Assembly (NCBI GenBank): GCA_951217055.1
Contig: OX578285.1
Coordinates: 49,354,024 to 49,418,023, forward strand
Origin: Gerris lacustris
Taxonomy: Eukaryota > Arthropoda > Insecta > Hemiptera > Gerridae
Length of the DNA: 64,000 nucleotides
Reading direction: 5' to 3'
Shown here one piece after another: positions 59,982-64,000 of this stretch; the first letter of the stretch is position 1; each line of letters begins with the position of its first letter. The position numbers and the translations under genes are program-made. The notes beneath the pieces are model-generated. The model was not told the DNA's origin. It made no database searches and saw nothing but the letters and a program-made list of their open reading frames with translations.

Positions 59982-61480
59982 CGCTTTTCGAGTTCATGTG
60001 CCATAGCCAAGACATGAAAATGTCAAAAATAAGGCTTCCTATTAACTTTTTTTTAATTATGTAAACTGCACACACTTTTGCTGAACACAGAAATTGTTCA
60101 GCATTTTTTCTAGAAGCACATTTATAGCTATTATCGAACCCTGAAAACCGCATCTTTCTATCTATCATGGTTCCGGAGATATTTCGATGTTCCATATTAG
60201 CTAAGACACCCTGTATAATCGAGTAGTGTCGTGACGACTCACCTCGAAATGATTTGGTATTGCTAAGCTAAGGCAACCACATTTATTTCAATAAAAATAA
60301 ATGTTTCTTTTGTGATTTGTTGGTCTTCAAATAGATATAATAACTTATAGGGTAATTAGCGTGGCGCGTGGCACTCTAGAGAGTTCACCCCCCGTGGGAA
60401 CTCCGCTTAAGAAAGAAAGCTCACTACTCCCCATTGTATTCCTCACTCAATACTGTTGAGGCAAAATTACAATATGGACTATCTTGATTCAAAAGGAATA
60501 CCATCTCTCCAGATTATAGAAGGGTCATGTTGATTAGTCTTTGTTACGGGGGATTTTTCATTTATTTAAATTCTTAATTTTGTTATCTTAAGAAGGTTAG
60601 TTTTGTTTTTGTTTTAATTTGGAATCTCTCACTCTTTCCTTCCTACATAATAATCTCTTTTATAGATAATCCTTTACTCTCAGATAAACATAGATAATTC
60701 TATAGTACATATATTTACATTCCTTATCTCTCACTCTTTCTTACATGTGCACCTTGTACTCTATCTCACTTACTTCAACATAAATACTTCCTTGTTTACT
60801 TATTTATTGTTTATGATTGAGTATCTCCTATTTTAACTAAATAATTATCTCTGAACCCTCAGTCAAACTTGAGCTGCGATGGCATAATGGTCAGTCCTTG
60901 ACTCAGCAGTTTTACTCCGATATTAAGTTTTCACGTAAAACAGTGTCGTAGTGCGCCTATCGTTTTTTCGGATTTCGTGTGTGCAGACGAACTGGTGATT
61001 GTTGAACTGTGAAACTTGTGCGGTAAAAGAAGAAAATTATTAACAGTGGAAAGCCGTGTACCTATGTACATTCTGAACTTGAACTTAGAAGATCTTCAAC
61101 GACTCTAATTTGGAACTCGTCAACAGCTAAGCACCTTCCCTTTAGTTTTAGATATTTAATTGCCCTAGTAACAATAAACTTTAATTAGTGTTAAGAATTT
61201 ATAAACAGACTTTAGTTATAGTTTTTTGGGGTAATTTCAATAAAAACCTCCCCCTCCTCTTAGATTTAAGCTGATGCTGAAGAAGCTTTTCAATTGGGAT
61301 TTGTGGGGCTGTGATGCCTTCCCTTCTTAGATGTTACTTTGGACTGATTTTGCCCAGCTCATTTACCTTTCTCTTTCTACTTCGTAATTTGATCAGTATT
61401 GGAGGTATCGTTTGATCTATAGTTTTAATATACCTACTAAATCTTCACATTGGATTGGTCATCATTTCTTCCGCGGACGG
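59982..61480. other. Possible LTR-like or repeat-derived stretch, no gene
   Basis: TGTTACGGGGGATTTTTCA at 60543 resembles the start of a Gypsy-type LTR. A matching 3' LTR end or target duplication was not found. CGATGGCATAATGGTCAG at 60880 is weakly A-box-like. No ORF of note. Confidence 0.3.
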
Positions 61481-61890
61481 GTTTTTTACTTTCTCATATA
61501 AAGAGAAAGTATTGTGATGTCGCGAAAATTCGATTTTGAGATTTTGATGGATTTACACGTTTTGAGGTCCCCTGAGTCCAAAAAAGTGGTTTTTAAAAAA
61601 TGTCTGTCTGTCTGTCGTCTGTCGTCTGTGCAGACGCCTGGAGCCTAAACTACTGGGCCGATTTTGACGAAATTTGGCATACATGTTCAGAAAAATCATA
61701 CCCCGAGGCGAAATCGAGAAATGAATTTTAGCTCAAATTTTGGGGGCGCTACCCCCCAAAAACTCTGAAAAAACCTGAAAAAAAATTATTTCTCGAAAAC
61801 GGTTCCGACGATTTTGATTAAAAAATTCTAAAATGTAGTCCATTTGAATACGAATCTAACGATATAAGCCGTTTTCCCAGGAAAAATCTA
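61481..61890 (+). repeat. Interspersed repeat, fullest copy
   Basis: Starts near the short palindrome CTCATATAAAGAGAAAG, includes a (GTCT)n tract at 61600-61625, and ends near AATACGAATCTAACGATAT. Also present in reverse at 525-862 and 21955-22165. The class is not determined. Confidence 0.75.
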
Positions 61891-61917
61891 GTTCCTGAGA
61901 AATTAGCATAAAACGCG

Positions 61918-61960
61918 GATGGAGAGAGCCTGGGTTCGATTCCCCGCCTAGGAGAAGTTA
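61918..61960 (+). repeat. tRNA-like 3' fragment next to a tandem duplication
   Basis: GCCTGGGTTCGATTCCCCGC contains a B-box. The following GAGAAGTTATTTTTATGATA block is repeated about 72 bp later (61952 and 62024). No A-box was found. Confidence 0.5.
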
Positions 61961-64000
61961 TTTTTATGATAAATTTTGATGAAATGTTCAATAATATTTA
62001 AATGTACATTTGAAAACTAATAAGGAGAAGTTATTTTTATGATAAATTTTGATGAAATGTTCAATAATATTAAACACAAAGAACACTGGGCTAAGTAATT
62101 ATGAACTCATATATGAGAAAGTTTGTCTGAGTTGTCTCGGACCGATTTTTTATTTTATTATTTTATTTGAAAACTGAGATTTATGGACTTTATAATTTTA
62201 GAATATTTCAGTAAATTTTTGACTCTAACTAAATTTTTTAATTATGATTTAATGTAGTTTTGGATCATTAACTACTATTTTATTATTTTAAATTGAAATA
62301 TATTATTTTCAGGTAAACACCAACAAAGTATTAAAATTAAATTTAATAAATATATCCCCCTTTTGCAAATTGGAAATTTCCTATATAATTTTATGAGGTT
62401 ACCTTTATTTAATTTACGTTTATATTTTATTTAATATGTTTAAAATATAATTAATCATTTGGCAATTTAATTGTTTTATTTTATTTGTCTTTGTGTGTTC
62501 TACTTCCAAGCTTTATTTTTTAAGAGGACTCAGAGATTATTAATTGATTTATTCTCTTTTATAATTAACTTAGTTAGTTTGACTCCTGGTATGATTTACC
62601 AAAACCTATGGCCCACTCCACTAGCTAGCAGGCAACTTCTATAATTCAGCCCATTGGTATTTATTTTATTTTAATTATTTATCAGGATTGGGTAGCATCT
62701 TGAGAAAAGTTAAGACAACACTTCTCCTAAGGTTTAAAGGGTAGATGAGTTAATCCTTCAAAACAAAGACCCTTGGCTTAGGGAAAGAACCATAACGATC
62801 GCTGAATACAAAAGGGAATCGTGTAACGGAAAATTTAACTGAACCGATCTTTTTGACCCAATATCTAATCATTTTAGCTTAATAACGTTTCCTCGATCTA
62901 TTTGCCATTACTTAATTTATTATAATAATGTTCATATAAATAAATAAACCTATAATGTATATTTATTTATTTAATGCCTAAATTAGATATATTTTTAACA
63001 AATAAAAAAAATATTATTAAGTAAGCAAAAACCGTATGTTTAAGAGTAAAATATTTCGCCACGAACCATATTCGACCCCATACAATTTTTGTCCGCTCAG
63101 CCCTTTTCAAAACAGTTTTTCGTCCATAATCTTCACATTTCTTTAGAACGACCGAAGGGACTTATTTCATATTCTTGTTCAAAGGGCTATATTTTTCTTT
63201 CGCAGGGTCTCTTTTAGGTCCTGCTGTTAAGGGCGGAAAAGGATGTCTAGTTTGGGGCAGAAAGAATGGAAGAGAAAACGGTTAGGCTTCTCTACCTTTT
63301 TACAGTCCGTTCCATTTCACTAGCAGCTTCCACGCCCTTTATCCCTAATATTCTTTACACCGAAAATTCCATTCTGTCCAGAATTCAGACGGATTTCAAC
63401 CGGGGACAACTCTGCTTCGCTTCGACATGTCCCCAGAACAAAATGAATGAAACAAAGTTAAATCTGTCACTATATTCACACAAAACAACATTCGATTCTT
63501 AAATCACAGAAAAAACCGGTAGAATAAATGACTGAATAAACTGACATATTTTTTCATTGATTTCATCTCATCTATACATTTGTTTGAGCAGCCAGATGTA
63601 TTAATTAATTTTTCACAAAGAAGGAAGGCATAAAAATGTAATCGCTTAACACTCACTATAACAAAACTTTTAACACTTGGTAAAAAAAAAAAAATCTATA
63701 TAACAAAACGTTCAACACTATAACAAAACGTTTAACACTATACAAAAAGTTTAACATTACATATAACAAAACTTTTACACTAAAACAATAAGTTTAACTC
63801 TTTGATAAAAAGTGGAATGCACTAAAATATAGTTGATTATATCTTTCAATCAAACTAAAATAATTAGTATTTAAATAAAAAGTCCATTAATATTTTTAAA
63901 AGGTACTACAAACAAATTGAATTTTCTAACAGTAAAGAAAGGATGCGACACATTGTTCCTTCTATATTATCATGATAACAAAGCCTCAATATTAAGTATC
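61961..64000. other. Right edge, no gene seen
   Basis: AT-rich. The plus ORF at 63266-63502 (78 codons) has no recognised domain. A degenerate tandem of about 20 bp with TATAACAAAACGTTTAACAC spans 63655-63800. It should lie in the semaphorin intron or upstream region if that gene continues right. Confidence 0.5.

Noticed and set aside
60543..62830. A solo Gypsy LTR of about 2.3 kb starting TGTTACGGGGG
   Set aside because: No convincing CA end, target duplication or primer-binding site was found. Kept only as a low-confidence note.

Overview
The window reads as nuclear DNA of an arthropod, most likely an insect. It is AT-rich, with small coding exons bounded by GT..AG splice sites, long introns, and very dense transposable-element debris. 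No bacterial operons, rRNA or CRISPR arrays were found. The only genes I can support are parts of two spliced genes, both on the minus strand.

Left part (2.2-17.6 kb): eight consecutive coding exons of an atypical soluble guanylate cyclase, orthologous in appearance to Drosophila Gyc88E. The exons join with compatible phases into 412 codons from the initiator Met, with no stop. They encode the H-NOX haem domain, the PAS-like (HNOBA) region and the signalling-helix linker. The reading stops at a donor exactly where the cyclase catalytic domain should begin, so that domain lies beyond the left edge. The first coding intron is about 9.8 kb and full of repeats. A candidate non-coding first exon sits near 52 kb (low confidence).

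Right part (55-57 kb): three small exons on the same strand encode 72 contiguous residues of an N-terminal sema domain (a class-1-like semaphorin). The preceding exon must lie beyond 64 kb, and I could not find the following ones. The Gyc88E gene may therefore sit inside a long semaphorin intron, the semaphorin may be truncated here, or the assembly may be wrong.

Everything else is intron or intergenic DNA. It holds: (i) DNA transposons and MITEs with readable ends and target duplications (six hAT-like elements with 8-bp duplications, one pogo/Tigger-like with TA, one Harbinger-like with TAA); (ii) fold-back elements, one carrying a tRNA 3' half and one carrying hammerhead-like motifs; (iii) two LINE remnants; (iv) a multi-copy family with a conserved small ORF that may be a Crypton-like relic; (v) four minisatellites (30, 21, 22 and about 20 bp) whose false ORFs are open in several frames; (vi) three (TA)n tracts and many poly-G runs; (vii) a 450-bp direct duplication; (viii) a 200-N assembly gap at 52.8 kb inside a repeat.

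I did not find a convincing new biological system. The observations most worth follow-up are the unresolved semaphorin/cyclase arrangement, the distal haem-pocket residue of the cyclase, the conserved ORF of the 4.9/20.9/22.7/55.5-kb repeat family, and the fold-back elements with tRNA-like or ribozyme-like cores.
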